A DNA stretch of 64,000 nucleotides from Mycolicibacter nonchromogenicus (GTDB lineage Bacteria; Actinomycetota; Actinomycetes; Mycobacteriales; Mycobacteriaceae): NCBI RefSeq assembly GCF_002101775.1, contig NZ_LQPI01000039.1:177654-241653 (forward strand). The letters run 5' to 3'. Below the pieces are notes generated by a model. It ran no database searches. It was not told where the DNA came from and was given only the letters and a program-made list of their open reading frames with translations. The position numbers were made by a program, and so were the translations under genes. Shown one piece after another: positions 1 to 7,394 of this stretch (positions are counted from its first letter, which is position 1; each line of letters begins with the position of its first letter).

Positions 1-623
1 CCTTCGTGCCGGCCTATGGCACCAGCGAGCTACCGGTGATCGCATGCAGCCCCCTGGGTGCAGCGCGCCTGGACACCGTGGGCCGGCCGGTGCCCGGGGT
101 CGACGTGAAAGTGGTGAACCTGGAGGCGGACAACGCCGACACCGAGCCGTTGCCGCCCGGAACTGTCGGTGAGATCCTGGCCCGGTCCGAATCGCTGATG
201 GCCGGTTATCTTCCCGCGTCGGAGACCGCAGCGGTGGTGCGCGACGGTTGGTTTCACACCGGGGACGTGGGATACCTCGACGCCGACGGCTGGTTGCGGA
301 TCACCGACCGCTGCAAGGAGATGATCAAGGTTCGCGGGTTTCAGGTCGCCCCCGCCGAGATCGAGGCGGTGTTGCACGAGCACCCCGCGGTGGCTGACTG
401 CGGCGTCTTCGGGGTGCCTGATGAGCGTGACGGTGAGGCCGTCGTCGCGGCGGTCGCCCTGCACGCCCCGGTCAGCGACGAGGAACTGTGCGCGCTGGTC
501 AGCGAACGCCTCGCGTCCTACAAACGACTGCGCCGGGTGGTGGTTGTGCCCGAGATCCCCCGGTTGCCTTCCGGAAAGCTGTTGCGCCGACTACTGAAGG
601 AGCGCCTATGGATGTCCGGCTGA
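1..623 (+). CDS. Acyl-CoA synthetase (AMP-forming), C-terminal part
   Basis: The gene is cut by the left edge of the window, so only about the last 206 residues are visible. It is the C-terminal part of an ANL-superfamily CoA ligase that would activate a carboxylic acid through an acyl-adenylate. Visible motifs are YGTSE (A5), FHTGDVG with its adenylate-ribose Asp (A7), the hinge region KEMIKVRGFQVAP (A8), and PSGKLLRR near the end carrying the catalytic Lys (A10). It overlaps the following acyl-CoA dehydrogenase gene by 16 bp, so the two are translationally coupled and this ligase probably makes the CoA thioester used by the downstream FadE pair. The substrate cannot be told from this fragment. 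Confidence 0.93.
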   Translation, partial: FVPAYGTSELPVIACSPLGAARLDTVGRPVPGVDVKVVNLEADNADTEPLPPGTVGEILARSESLMAGYLPASETAAVVRDGWFHTGDVGYLDADGWLRITDRCKEMIKVRGFQVAPAEIEAVLHEHPAVADCGVFGVPDERDGEAVVAAVALHAPVSDEELCALVSERLASYKRLRRVVVVPEIPRLPSGKLLRRLLKERLWMSG

Positions 624-1513
624 ATGCCGAGCAGTGCCAACTGCGAGATGCCGCGGCCAAGCTCGCCGACGATCTGGGGCCCGGCTCGGTGGCCGAACTC
701 GACGATGCGAGCCGGGCGGCGCGCCTGGAACGCGCCGTCGACCAGACCGGCTGGCGTGCTTTGCGTTCCGACGGCGCATCGGGAGTCGAGGTGGCGATCG
801 TCGCCGAGGAGTTCGGCCGCGGCCTGGTCGACGTGCCATTCCTCGGGCCGGTGCTGGCCGACGATCTGCACCGCCTGGTGCCCCTCGGCGAGGATCCGAC
901 CACTGTCGCGGTCGGCGACACGGCCATTGACGCGCGCGGTGCCGTGCAGGCGGCGACGGTGCGCGGACGGGAGGTGCTGACCGCTCCGGTAGGCGAGTTG
1001 CGAACCGGAGCGGATCTCACCCGGCCGGTCGCCGATCTTGCCGGTGCGGCGCAGCAGGTAGGCGAGCTCGCCGACGACGACGCATTGCGTTGGCAGGCGC
1101 TGGCGCTGGTGGCGACCTGCGCCGATCTCGTCGGCACCGCACGTGGTGCGCACGCGCTGGCGTGCGACTACGCCAAGATCCGTGAACAGTACGGCAAACC
1201 CATCGGTTCCTATCAGGCCATCGCACACCTGCTCGCCGAAGGGCTGGCGCTGATCGAGGGTTCGGTGAGCGTGCTGCGGCACGCGGCCTGGGCGGTCGAC
1301 GAGGCACCCGCGGCCGACGCGGTGGGGGCGGCCCGGATCGCCAAGATCTATTCCGCACGTGCCGCCCGGACGGTCTGCGAGACCGCGATACAAGTCCACG
1401 GCGGAATCGGCAACACCTGGGAGTGCGCGGCGCACGTGTACCTGCGGCGAGCGCTCACCTCGACCAACCTGTGGCCCGTGACGATTAGGGAGATCGCAGA
1501 TGGACTTTCGTGA
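608..1513 (+). CDS. Acyl-CoA dehydrogenase, short subunit of a split pair
   Basis: A 301-residue acyl-CoA dehydrogenase-like protein, shorter than the usual 380-400. It starts at ATG 608 behind GAAGGAG, inside the end of the ligase gene. It carries the C-terminal-domain signature REQYGKPIG (about 192-200), part of the cofactor-binding helix, and a QVHGGIGN motif near 264, but lacks the SEPGxGSDL flavin loop. The next gene has exactly the opposite set of motifs and overlaps it by 14 bp. This division of motifs is the pattern known for heterotetrameric FadE enzymes of steroid side-chain oxidation such as ChsE1-ChsE2. I infer that the two proteins form one enzyme; the substrate is unknown. Confidence 0.88.
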   Translation: MDVRLNAEQCQLRDAAAKLADDLGPGSVAELDDASRAARLERAVDQTGWRALRSDGASGVEVAIVAEEFGRGLVDVPFLGPVLADDLHRLVPLGEDPTTVAVGDTAIDARGAVQAATVRGREVLTAPVGELRTGADLTRPVADLAGAAQQVGELADDDALRWQALALVATCADLVGTARGAHALACDYAKIREQYGKPIGSYQAIAHLLAEGLALIEGSVSVLRHAAWAVDEAPAADAVGAARIAKIYSARAARTVCETAIQVHGGIGNTWECAAHVYLRRALTSTNLWPVTIREIADGLS

Positions 1514-2591
1514 TTCGCCCGCCGAAGCCGACTTTCGCAGCAGGCTTCGGACCTGGCTGGCCGAGCGGGCCGGTACCTTCCCGGCGGCCGGCGACGACGA
1601 GTACTGGGCGCGCCAGGGGGAATGGCATCAGGCACTGTATGCCGGCGGATTCTTCGGGGTGTCCTGGCCGCGTGAGTACGGTGGCCAGGAGCTGCCGCCG
1701 GTCTATGACGTCATCGTCGACGAGGAGCTGGCCGCCGCCGGTGCACCGCCGCGGCCGAGTCTGGGGTACCTGGTCGTCGGATTGGGCCGACACGCCAGTC
1801 GCGAACTGCAGCAACGGTTCCTGCCCGGAATGATCGACGGCACGCAACGCTGGTGCCAGGGCTTCTCCGAGCCAGGGGCCGGTTCTGACCTGGCGTCGCT
1901 TACCACCACGGCGACCCGTGAGGGCGACGACTATGTGATCAGCGGGCACAAGATCTGGACCAGTTACTCCGATGTCGCCGACTGGTGCCTGCTGCTGGCC
2001 CGGACCGACAAGGACGCGCCTCGGCATCGTGGCATCTCGGCGTTCATCGTCTCGATGCACCAGCCCGGAATCGAGCAGCGACCGTTGCGGATGATCAACG
2101 GCGTCACCACGGAATTCGGCCAGGTGTTGTTCGACGGCGCGCGGGTTCCGGCCAGCCAGATGGTGGGCCAGCCCGGCGAGGGCTGGGCGCTGGCGATGAC
2201 GGTGGTCGGCCATGAGCGCGAGCCGTCCACGCTGGGGTACTCGGCCCGATACGGCAAGCTGGTGCGCCAGATGGCCGACCGCGTATCCGGTGCCGTCCCG
2301 GAGGAATTAGCTTGGGCGGCAGTCGAAACCGAGATGCTGCGGTTGCATGTGCGCCGCCGGCTCTCCGAACAGCTCGACGGGCTCTCGCATGGCCCGGAGG
2401 GCTCGCTGGACAAGCTGCTGATGACCTGGGTGGAGCAGTCTGTGGGCCACGCCGCGCTGGCGGTCGGCGGGGTCGACGACCCGGACCTGCTCAGCGCCTA
2501 CCTGTACAGCCGCGCCCAGAGCGTGATGGGCGGCACCTCGCAGATTCAGAAGAACATCATCGCCGGCCGAATCCTGGGATTGACGTCATGA
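1500..2591 (+). CDS. Acyl-CoA dehydrogenase, long subunit of a split pair
   Basis: A 363-residue FadE-type protein. The N-terminal helical domain is followed by FSEPGAGSDL (about 122-131), the flavin-contacting loop, then HKIWTS in the beta domain, and a C-terminal GGTSQIQKN motif. The RxQFGxPI motif expected in the C-terminal domain is missing (the region reads HEREPSTLGYS), but it is present in the short partner encoded immediately upstream with a 14-bp overlap. The pair most likely forms an alpha2beta2 dehydrogenase introducing a double bond into a bulky acyl-CoA. The crotonase 58 bp downstream could act on the product. Confidence 0.9.
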   Translation: MDFRDSPAEADFRSRLRTWLAERAGTFPAAGDDEYWARQGEWHQALYAGGFFGVSWPREYGGQELPPVYDVIVDEELAAAGAPPRPSLGYLVVGLGRHASRELQQRFLPGMIDGTQRWCQGFSEPGAGSDLASLTTTATREGDDYVISGHKIWTSYSDVADWCLLLARTDKDAPRHRGISAFIVSMHQPGIEQRPLRMINGVTTEFGQVLFDGARVPASQMVGQPGEGWALAMTVVGHEREPSTLGYSARYGKLVRQMADRVSGAVPEELAWAAVETEMLRLHVRRRLSEQLDGLSHGPEGSLDKLLMTWVEQSVGHAALAVGGVDDPDLLSAYLYSRAQSVMGGTSQIQKNIIAGRILGLTS

Positions 2592-2649
2592 TCGCGAGCG
2601 CGGACGGAGTCCGGGTGAAGCGGGTCACGACTATTGAGGGAGTCTAGAC

Positions 2650-3417
2650 ATGTACGACATGCCTGCTGAGATCGACGTGCGCGCCGATGGTCCGTTGCGG
2701 ATCATCACTCTGAATCGCCCCGATGCGCTCAACGCCGTCAATGACGCACTGCACACCGGTCTGGCGCAGCTGTGGCCCCGGTTGGCCGAAGACGACGGCG
2801 CGCGGGCAGCGGTGCTGACCGGCAGCGGGCGTGCGTTCTCCGCCGGGGGCGACTTCGCCTACCTCGACGAGCTGCGACGCGACGAGAAGTTGCGCGCCAA
2901 GACGATTGCCCATGGCCGCGATATCGTGCTGGGCATGGCTCGCTGCCGTACCCCGGTGATCGCCGCCGTCAACGGGCCCGCTGTCGGCCTGGGCTGCAGT
3001 CTGGTGGCGCTGAGCGACATCGTCTACATGTCGGAGTCGGCCTACCTGGCCGACCCGCATGTGCAGGTGGGGCTGGTCGCTGCCGACGGTGGTCCGCTGA
3101 CCTGGCCGTTGCAGATGAGCCTGTTGCTGGCCAAGGAGTACGCGTTGACCGGAGCCCGCATTCCCGCGGCCCGGGCGGTGGAGTTGGGGTTGGCCAATCA
3201 CGTGACGGAAGATCCTCTGGCGGAAGCGATTTCATGCGCCAAAAAGATCGCTGAGCTGCCTCGCCAGGCGGTGGAGAGCACCAAGCGGCTGCTCAACATC
3301 CACCTGGAGCGCGCGGTGTTGGCTACGCTGGATTTCGCCAACATGGCCGAGGACCAGTCCTTCAAGACCGACGACTTCGCGACCATCATCGATCGGCTCA
3401 CGGCGAACAAGAACTGA
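2650..3417 (+). CDS. Enoyl-CoA hydratase/isomerase family protein
   Basis: A 255-residue crotonase-fold protein. The oxyanion-hole motif SAGGD (64-68) and the second backbone-NH region GPAVGLG (109-115) are present, so an acyl-CoA thioester should bind. Both catalytic glutamates of classical hydratases are replaced: Ser117 and His137 stand at the usual positions, while an Asp (146) lies in an AADGG motif. It may therefore be an isomerase, C-C hydrolase or divergent hydratase rather than a standard EchA. It follows the FadE pair and ends 2 bp before the MeaB-like gene, suggesting one transcript. The start ATG lies after a GAGGGAG Shine-Dalgarno sequence. Confidence 0.88.
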   Translation: MYDMPAEIDVRADGPLRIITLNRPDALNAVNDALHTGLAQLWPRLAEDDGARAAVLTGSGRAFSAGGDFAYLDELRRDEKLRAKTIAHGRDIVLGMARCRTPVIAAVNGPAVGLGCSLVALSDIVYMSESAYLADPHVQVGLVAADGGPLTWPLQMSLLLAKEYALTGARIPAARAVELGLANHVTEDPLAEAISCAKKIAELPRQAVESTKRLLNIHLERAVLATLDFANMAEDQSFKTDDFATIIDRLTANKN

Positions 3418-3419
3418 CG

Positions 3420-4295
3420 ATGCCGCCGACCATTGCCGAGCTGCTCGCCGCGGCGCGCGGGGGTTCCGTCCGCGCCACCGGCCGGTTGCTCAGCCTGGTC
3501 GAAAGCGGTCAGCGGGCCGAAGTCCTGTCCGCTGTGGGGCCCGCCGCCACCCGAGTCATCGGGCTGACCGGACCGCCGGGTGCGGGCAAGTCCACCACGA
3601 TCGCTGCCCTGGTGGGGGCATACCGCCAGCGGGGCCTGCGGGTGGCGGTGCTCGCCGTCGACCCGTCCTCGCCGTACAGCGGCGGGGCTTTACTGGGTGA
3701 TCGCATCCGGATGGCTGCCCACATCAACGATCCGGAAGTGCTCATCCGGTCGGTGGCGGCTCGCGGTCACCTGGGCGGGTTGGCCGAGGCGGTGCCGGCG
3801 GCCATCCAGCTGCTCGCGGGACTCGGCTTCGACGTGCTGCTGCTGGAGACGGTCGGGGTGGGCCAATCCGAGATCGAAATCGCCGCGATAGCCGACCCGA
3901 CGATCGTGGTGCTCAATCCCGGCGCCGGTGACGCGGTCCAGGCCGCCAAAGCCGGACTGTTGGAAGTGAGCGACATCGTGGTGGTCAACAAGGCCGACCG
4001 CGAGGGTGCCGAGCAGACCGTGCGTGACCTTCGGGTCGAGTTGATGCACACCGGCGCACCGATTCTCACCCTGATCGCCGCGCGCGGCGAGGGCCTCGGC
4101 GATCTGGTCGACACCATCGAGGCGCATCACCGCACCGACAGTCGGGAACGCCGGCTGGCGCGGGCGCGGTCGCAGATCCTGTCCCTGGCCCAGACCCGGC
4201 TGCGAACCCACCCCGCACTGGACCGGCTCACCGAACGGGTGGTCGACGGTGCCGACGATCCCTATTCAGCGGCGGAGCAGCTGTTGTCTGAGTAG
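3420..4295 (+). CDS. meaB: MeaB/ArgK-family GTPase
   Basis: A 291-residue P-loop GTPase of the MeaB family, which chaperones adenosylcobalamin-dependent methylmalonyl-CoA mutase. Walker A is GPPGAGKS (51-58). The family region VDPSSPYSGGALLGDR (80-95), the switch ETVGVGQSE (143-151) and the base-specificity motif NKAD (190-193) are all intact. It starts 2 bp after the upstream crotonase stop. No mutase subunit or B12 gene lies in the window, so it either serves a mutase encoded elsewhere or a different acyl-CoA mutase linked to this pathway. The stop codon lies inside the operator-like palindrome of the next gene. Confidence 0.93.
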   Translation: MPPTIAELLAAARGGSVRATGRLLSLVESGQRAEVLSAVGPAATRVIGLTGPPGAGKSTTIAALVGAYRQRGLRVAVLAVDPSSPYSGGALLGDRIRMAAHINDPEVLIRSVAARGHLGGLAEAVPAAIQLLAGLGFDVLLLETVGVGQSEIEIAAIADPTIVVLNPGAGDAVQAAKAGLLEVSDIVVVNKADREGAEQTVRDLRVELMHTGAPILTLIAARGEGLGDLVDTIEAHHRTDSRERRLARARSQILSLAQTRLRTHPALDRLTERVVDGADDPYSAAEQLLSE

Positions 4296-4308
4296 CCGAC
4301 TGGCTACT
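4291..4308. promoter_or_regulatory. TetR operator-like palindrome, copy 1
   Basis: Perfect inverted repeat AGTAGCC-GACT-GGCTACT (7-4-7) ending 8 bp before the TetR start codon and overlapping its putative -10 hexamer. Two related sites lie downstream of the TetR gene, at 4912 and 4936. Binding here would give simple autorepression. Confidence 0.75.
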
Positions 4309-4310
4309 CT
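4305..4310 (+). promoter_or_regulatory. Putative -10 box of a leaderless TetR transcript
   Basis: TACTCT lies 6 nt before the ATG at 4317, the spacing typical of mycobacterial leaderless transcripts in which transcription begins at the start codon. No Shine-Dalgarno sequence is visible. The box lies within and just beyond the right arm of the palindrome. Confidence 0.45.
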
Positions 4311-4316
4311 CTTCGC

Positions 4317-4904
4317 ATGGCTTCGACTCCGGCCGCTGCGCAGTTTCGCTCCATCCCCCGTAGCGCGGCGCAGACGCGCATCCTCGATGCCGCGCTGCAG
4401 CTGATCGGCGAGAACGGCGTGGGCGGGACATCACTGCAGATGATCGCCGACCTGATCGGGGTGACCAAGGCGGCGGTCTACCACCAGTTCAAGACCAAGG
4501 AAGAGATCGTCGTCGCGCTCACCGAACGTGAGCTGGGGGAGTTGGAGGAAGCGCTGGAGGAGGCCGAAGCCGAGCAGAGCAGGCCACGGGCCCGTGAAGT
4601 GTTGCTCGACGGCGTCATTGATATGGCGGTACGCCGGCGGGGCGCGGCGAGCACCTTGCAGTTCGATCCGGTGGTCGTCCGCCTGTTGGCCGAACATCAG
4701 CCCTTTCAGCAGTTCATCGCGCGGCTGTACGGGGTGCTGGTCGGTGACGCCGGCGACGACGCCGTGGTGTCGGCGGCGATGCTGTCCGGTGCCATCGCCG
4801 TGGGGGTGATGCACCCGCTGGTGGGCGGCATCGATGACGACACGCTGCGGGCCCAATTGCTGCGGCTCACCAAACGATTCATCGAAGCTCCCGATCGCCA
4901 TTGA
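4317..4904 (+). CDS. TetR/AcrR-family transcriptional regulator
   Basis: A 195-residue TetR-type repressor. The N-terminal DNA-binding domain (about 17-63) has the helix-turn-helix TSLQMIADLIGVTKAAVYHQF (38-58, typical TetR spacing); the C-terminal half is a divergent ligand-binding and dimerisation domain. The gene is bracketed by three TAGCC-N4-GGCTA palindromes, one before its own start and two before the membrane-protein/oxidase operon at 5014-7394. It is therefore the obvious regulator of itself and of that operon. Upstream MeaB is in the same direction but separated by the operator. The ligand is unknown. Confidence 0.93.
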   Translation: MASTPAAAQFRSIPRSAAQTRILDAALQLIGENGVGGTSLQMIADLIGVTKAAVYHQFKTKEEIVVALTERELGELEEALEEAEAEQSRPRAREVLLDGVIDMAVRRRGAASTLQFDPVVVRLLAEHQPFQQFIARLYGVLVGDAGDDAVVSAAMLSGAIAVGVMHPLVGGIDDDTLRAQLLRLTKRFIEAPDRH

Positions 4905-4911
4905 CCACCGA

Positions 4912-4927
4912 ATAGCCGCTCGGCTAT
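4912..4927. promoter_or_regulatory. TetR operator-like palindrome, copy 2
   Basis: Inverted repeat ATAGCC-GCTC-GGCTAT, 6-4-6, in the gap between the TetR gene and the membrane-protein operon. It shares the TAGCC-N4-GGCTA core with copy 1. Confidence 0.7.
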
Positions 4928-4935
4928 CTTTCGGG

Positions 4936-4949
4936 TAGTCGATCGGCTA
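4936..4949. promoter_or_regulatory. TetR operator-like palindrome, copy 3
   Basis: TAGTC-GATC-GGCTA, one mismatch from the TAGCC-N4-GGCTA core. Its centre is 23 bp from that of copy 2, about two helical turns, which would allow two dimers on the same DNA face. It lies 65 bp before the ATG at 5014. Confidence 0.6.
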
Positions 4950-5013
4950 GTGGGCGATCCGGTCCCCGCGGCCGCCCGAGGGGCCGCCGGGCGAGCAGCG
5001 AAGGGATCACGCC

Positions 5014-5769
5014 ATGCAGATGATCGCCGAGGTGGAAGAAACACCGCAGGCCACGGCATTTCGGGCGCAGTTGGTGCTGTTGTGGTCGGGGCCGGTCGTG
5101 GCCGCGGTCCTGCTCGCCATGTTCGTCGCGTTCCCGGGCTTTTTCCCGCCGATGTCGCCGACCATGTCCGCCGAGCAGGTGGCGCGGTTCTACGACGAGC
5201 ATCGGTCCTGGATTCGGTTGAGCATGGTCGGGTTCAACCTGTGCGGAATCATGATCGTGCCGTTTCTGGTGCTGATCGTGGCGCAGATGAAGCGGATGTC
5301 GGCCCAGAGCCACATCTTCGCCTACGCCTACCTGGCGGCGGTGGTCAGCGGCGCAACACTGTTCGCGTTGTCGAATATCTATTTCGGCGTCGCGGCGTTT
5401 CGGCCGAATCGCAGCCCGGAAGTGATCCAGGCGCTCAACGACATGGCGTGGCTGTCGTTCATCGCACCGGTCGGCATGATCGTGACACAGTTCGCCATGC
5501 TGGCCTGCGCGGTCTACTTCGACCGTGGACCTGATCCGGTATTCCCGCGCTGGGTGGCGCATCTGTCGGTCATCACCGCCCTGGCGATGGTGCCCTCGGT
5601 CGCCGCGACGGTCTTCACCACCGGACCGCTGGCCTGGGACGGTCTGATCTCGTTCTGGATTCGCAACGGCGCCTTCGCGATCTTCGTCGTCGCAATGTTC
5701 TTCGCGCTGCGCGATGCGCTGTACCGCCAGGGTGTGGCCGAGGGATTGATCGAAGGCCCGGCGCAATGA
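5014..5769 (+). CDS. Hypothetical six-helix membrane protein A
   Basis: A 251-residue integral membrane protein that I cannot assign to a named family. Hydrophobic segments lie near residues 21-43, 70-91, 101-121, 147-168, 182-202 and 212-232. It is a paralogue of the next gene product: both share an MKRMS loop, an FPRW/FPKW loop before helix five, and a G-x-x-AW-D/N-G-I/L-I motif before helix six. The start ATG follows GAAGGGA; an in-frame ATG two codons later is an alternative. The gene overlaps the next by 4 bp and is first in a four-gene operon with oxidase subunit III- and IV-like proteins, so a role in a membrane redox complex is plausible but unproven. Confidence 0.85.
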   Translation: MQMIAEVEETPQATAFRAQLVLLWSGPVVAAVLLAMFVAFPGFFPPMSPTMSAEQVARFYDEHRSWIRLSMVGFNLCGIMIVPFLVLIVAQMKRMSAQSHIFAYAYLAAVVSGATLFALSNIYFGVAAFRPNRSPEVIQALNDMAWLSFIAPVGMIVTQFAMLACAVYFDRGPDPVFPRWVAHLSVITALAMVPSVAATVFTTGPLAWDGLISFWIRNGAFAIFVVAMFFALRDALYRQGVAEGLIEGPAQ

Positions 5770-6524
5770 GCCTCGCGACACTGCTCTACGGACCCGAGGC
5801 CGACGAGCCGCCGCCGGCCGGGGGTAAACCCGCTGTGCGGGTGGTGTTCTGGATCTCGGTGACCTTCTACCTGCTGATGGGTCTGGGCGTATGTCTGCTG
5901 GGTCGGGTGACGCCGCCGCCGCGACCCGATGTCGGCATACCCGAGATCCAAGCCTGGTATCACCAGCACGCCCTGACCATCCAGATCGGCTTCGTGATGC
6001 TGCTGGTGATCACCGGCGGCGCGGCGGTCTCCAACGGGCTCATCGGCTATCACATGAAACGGATGAGCTCGGGTTCGGTGCTGGCCTACGGCTACATCGG
6101 AGCCATGGCGGTGGGAGCGGTTCCGGGATTTCAGCTGATGATGCTGTGCTATCTGCTTGCGGTGTTCCGGGCAGACCGCGATCCGGAGCTGGTGCGCTTC
6201 TTCTACGACCTGGGGACACTGTCCTATAACGGCTCGCTGGGTTGCTTCACCGCTGCCTATTTCTGTTTGGCGGTGGCCATCTTCTACGACAAGAACAACA
6301 TCTTCCCGAAATGGTTCGCCTACATCACCGTCTGGCAGATCGTCACCGAAGTGATCGCCACCCAGATGTGGTTGTTCGAATCGGGCGCTTTCGCCTGGAA
6401 CGGCATCATCACCTTTTTCATCGCCGTCGTCATCTTCTCCGCCTGGATCGGGTTGATCTTTCCGATCATGTGGGTCACCGGTAAACGCGAAGTCCCGGAA
6501 GACATTGCGGAGGCCCGTCGATGA
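5766..6524 (+). CDS. Hypothetical six-helix membrane protein B
   Basis: A 252-residue membrane protein, paralogous to the preceding one. About six hydrophobic segments are visible (near 26-46, 71-94, 107-133, 153-173, 183-203 and 213-237). It keeps the MKRMS loop (98-102), the FPKW loop (180-183) and GAFAWNGIITFF (207-218). It overlaps both neighbours by 4 bp. Two divergent copies side by side suggest a heterodimeric membrane component. No haem- or copper-ligand cluster stands out, so its biochemical role remains open. Confidence 0.85.
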   Translation: MSLATLLYGPEADEPPPAGGKPAVRVVFWISVTFYLLMGLGVCLLGRVTPPPRPDVGIPEIQAWYHQHALTIQIGFVMLLVITGGAAVSNGLIGYHMKRMSSGSVLAYGYIGAMAVGAVPGFQLMMLCYLLAVFRADRDPELVRFFYDLGTLSYNGSLGCFTAAYFCLAVAIFYDKNNIFPKWFAYITVWQIVTEVIATQMWLFESGAFAWNGIITFFIAVVIFSAWIGLIFPIMWVTGKREVPEDIAEARR

Positions 6525-7093
6525 CCGATCTGAAAGCGCAGAACGCTCGCACGCATCTGCCCGGTGACGGCCACATGTGGCTCATGGTGCTCGGCGACCT
6601 GTTCATCTTCGGCAGCTACTTCATCGCCTACCTGGTGTTCCGGACGCGGGCGCCCGAGCAGTTCCTGGCCGATCAGCAGCACCTCAACATCACCGTCGGC
6701 GTGATCAACACCATCGTGCTGATCACCAGCTCCTGGTTGGTAGCCCAAAGCGTGCAGTCCGCCCGCGCGGGTGATCGGGCCGGCGCGATCAGCCTGATTC
6801 GGGCCGGGGCGGTGTGCGGCGTGCTGTTCGCCGGACTCAAGGTCTACGAATGGTCCGCGGAAATACAAGCAGGGCATACCAATTCCAGCGAATTCTTCAG
6901 CTTCTACTACGTTCTGACCGGCGTACACCTGTTCCACGTGGGGCTCGGCCTGCTCATTCTCGGCGTCGTGGTCCGCGACCTGCGCAACCCGAGACGGGCC
7001 CGGGTCAGCATGGTCGAACAGGGCGCCACCTATTGGCACATGGTCGACCTGCTCTGGGTCGTCATCTTCGCTCTGCTCTATGTGATGAGGTGA
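6521..7093 (+). CDS. Cytochrome c oxidase subunit III-like protein (NorE type)
   Basis: A 190-residue haem-copper oxidase subunit III family protein with five predicted helices (about 20-42, 56-77, 94-112, 127-151, 170-188). The first helix (MWLMVLGDLFIFGSYF) and the last (YWHMVDLLWVVIFALLY) carry the family signature. The five-helix short form resembles NorE and the CyoC/CtaE core. No subunit I or II is encoded nearby, so it is either an accessory subunit for an oxidase encoded elsewhere or part of a non-oxidase complex with the two membrane proteins upstream. It overlaps the previous gene by 4 bp. Confidence 0.88.
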   Translation: MTDLKAQNARTHLPGDGHMWLMVLGDLFIFGSYFIAYLVFRTRAPEQFLADQQHLNITVGVINTIVLITSSWLVAQSVQSARAGDRAGAISLIRAGAVCGVLFAGLKVYEWSAEIQAGHTNSSEFFSFYYVLTGVHLFHVGLGLLILGVVVRDLRNPRRARVSMVEQGATYWHMVDLLWVVIFALLYVMR

Positions 7094-7100
7094 AACGCCC

Positions 7101-7394
7101 GTGACCGCACCGCAGCAATCCCGATTCGTCGCCGACCCGCTGCTCACCGGGACCTGGCTGGTGCTGGTGGCCATCACCGTGCTGGCGTGGTGGCTGGCGC
7201 CGGGGCACAGTGACGGGCCTGTCGAGCCCAGCCTCCCCATCACGGTCACCGTGATCGCGCTGTCAGCCATCAAGGCCCGGTTGATCATCCGCAACTTCAT
7301 GGAGGTGCGCACCGCACCGGTCTGGTTACGTCGCACCACCGACGCCTGGCTCGGAGTGCTGTGGACGGCGGTACTGGTGATCTACCTGTTCTGA
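7101..7394 (+). CDS. Cytochrome c oxidase subunit IV-like small membrane protein
   Basis: A 97-residue three-helix protein (about 16-33, 44-60, 82-96) resembling the prokaryotic COX4/NorF family, with the typical KARLIIRNFMEVR loop (58-70). It starts at a GTG 7 bp after the subunit III-like gene and is the last gene of the TetR-controlled operon. Partnering of a III-like with a IV-like protein matches NorE-NorF pairs. Its 3' end overlaps the convergent gene at 7382 by 13 bp, so no separate terminator fits between them. Confidence 0.82.
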   Translation: MTAPQQSRFVADPLLTGTWLVLVAITVLAWWLAPGHSDGPVEPSLPITVTVIALSAIKARLIIRNFMEVRTAPVWLRRTTDAWLGVLWTAVLVIYLF

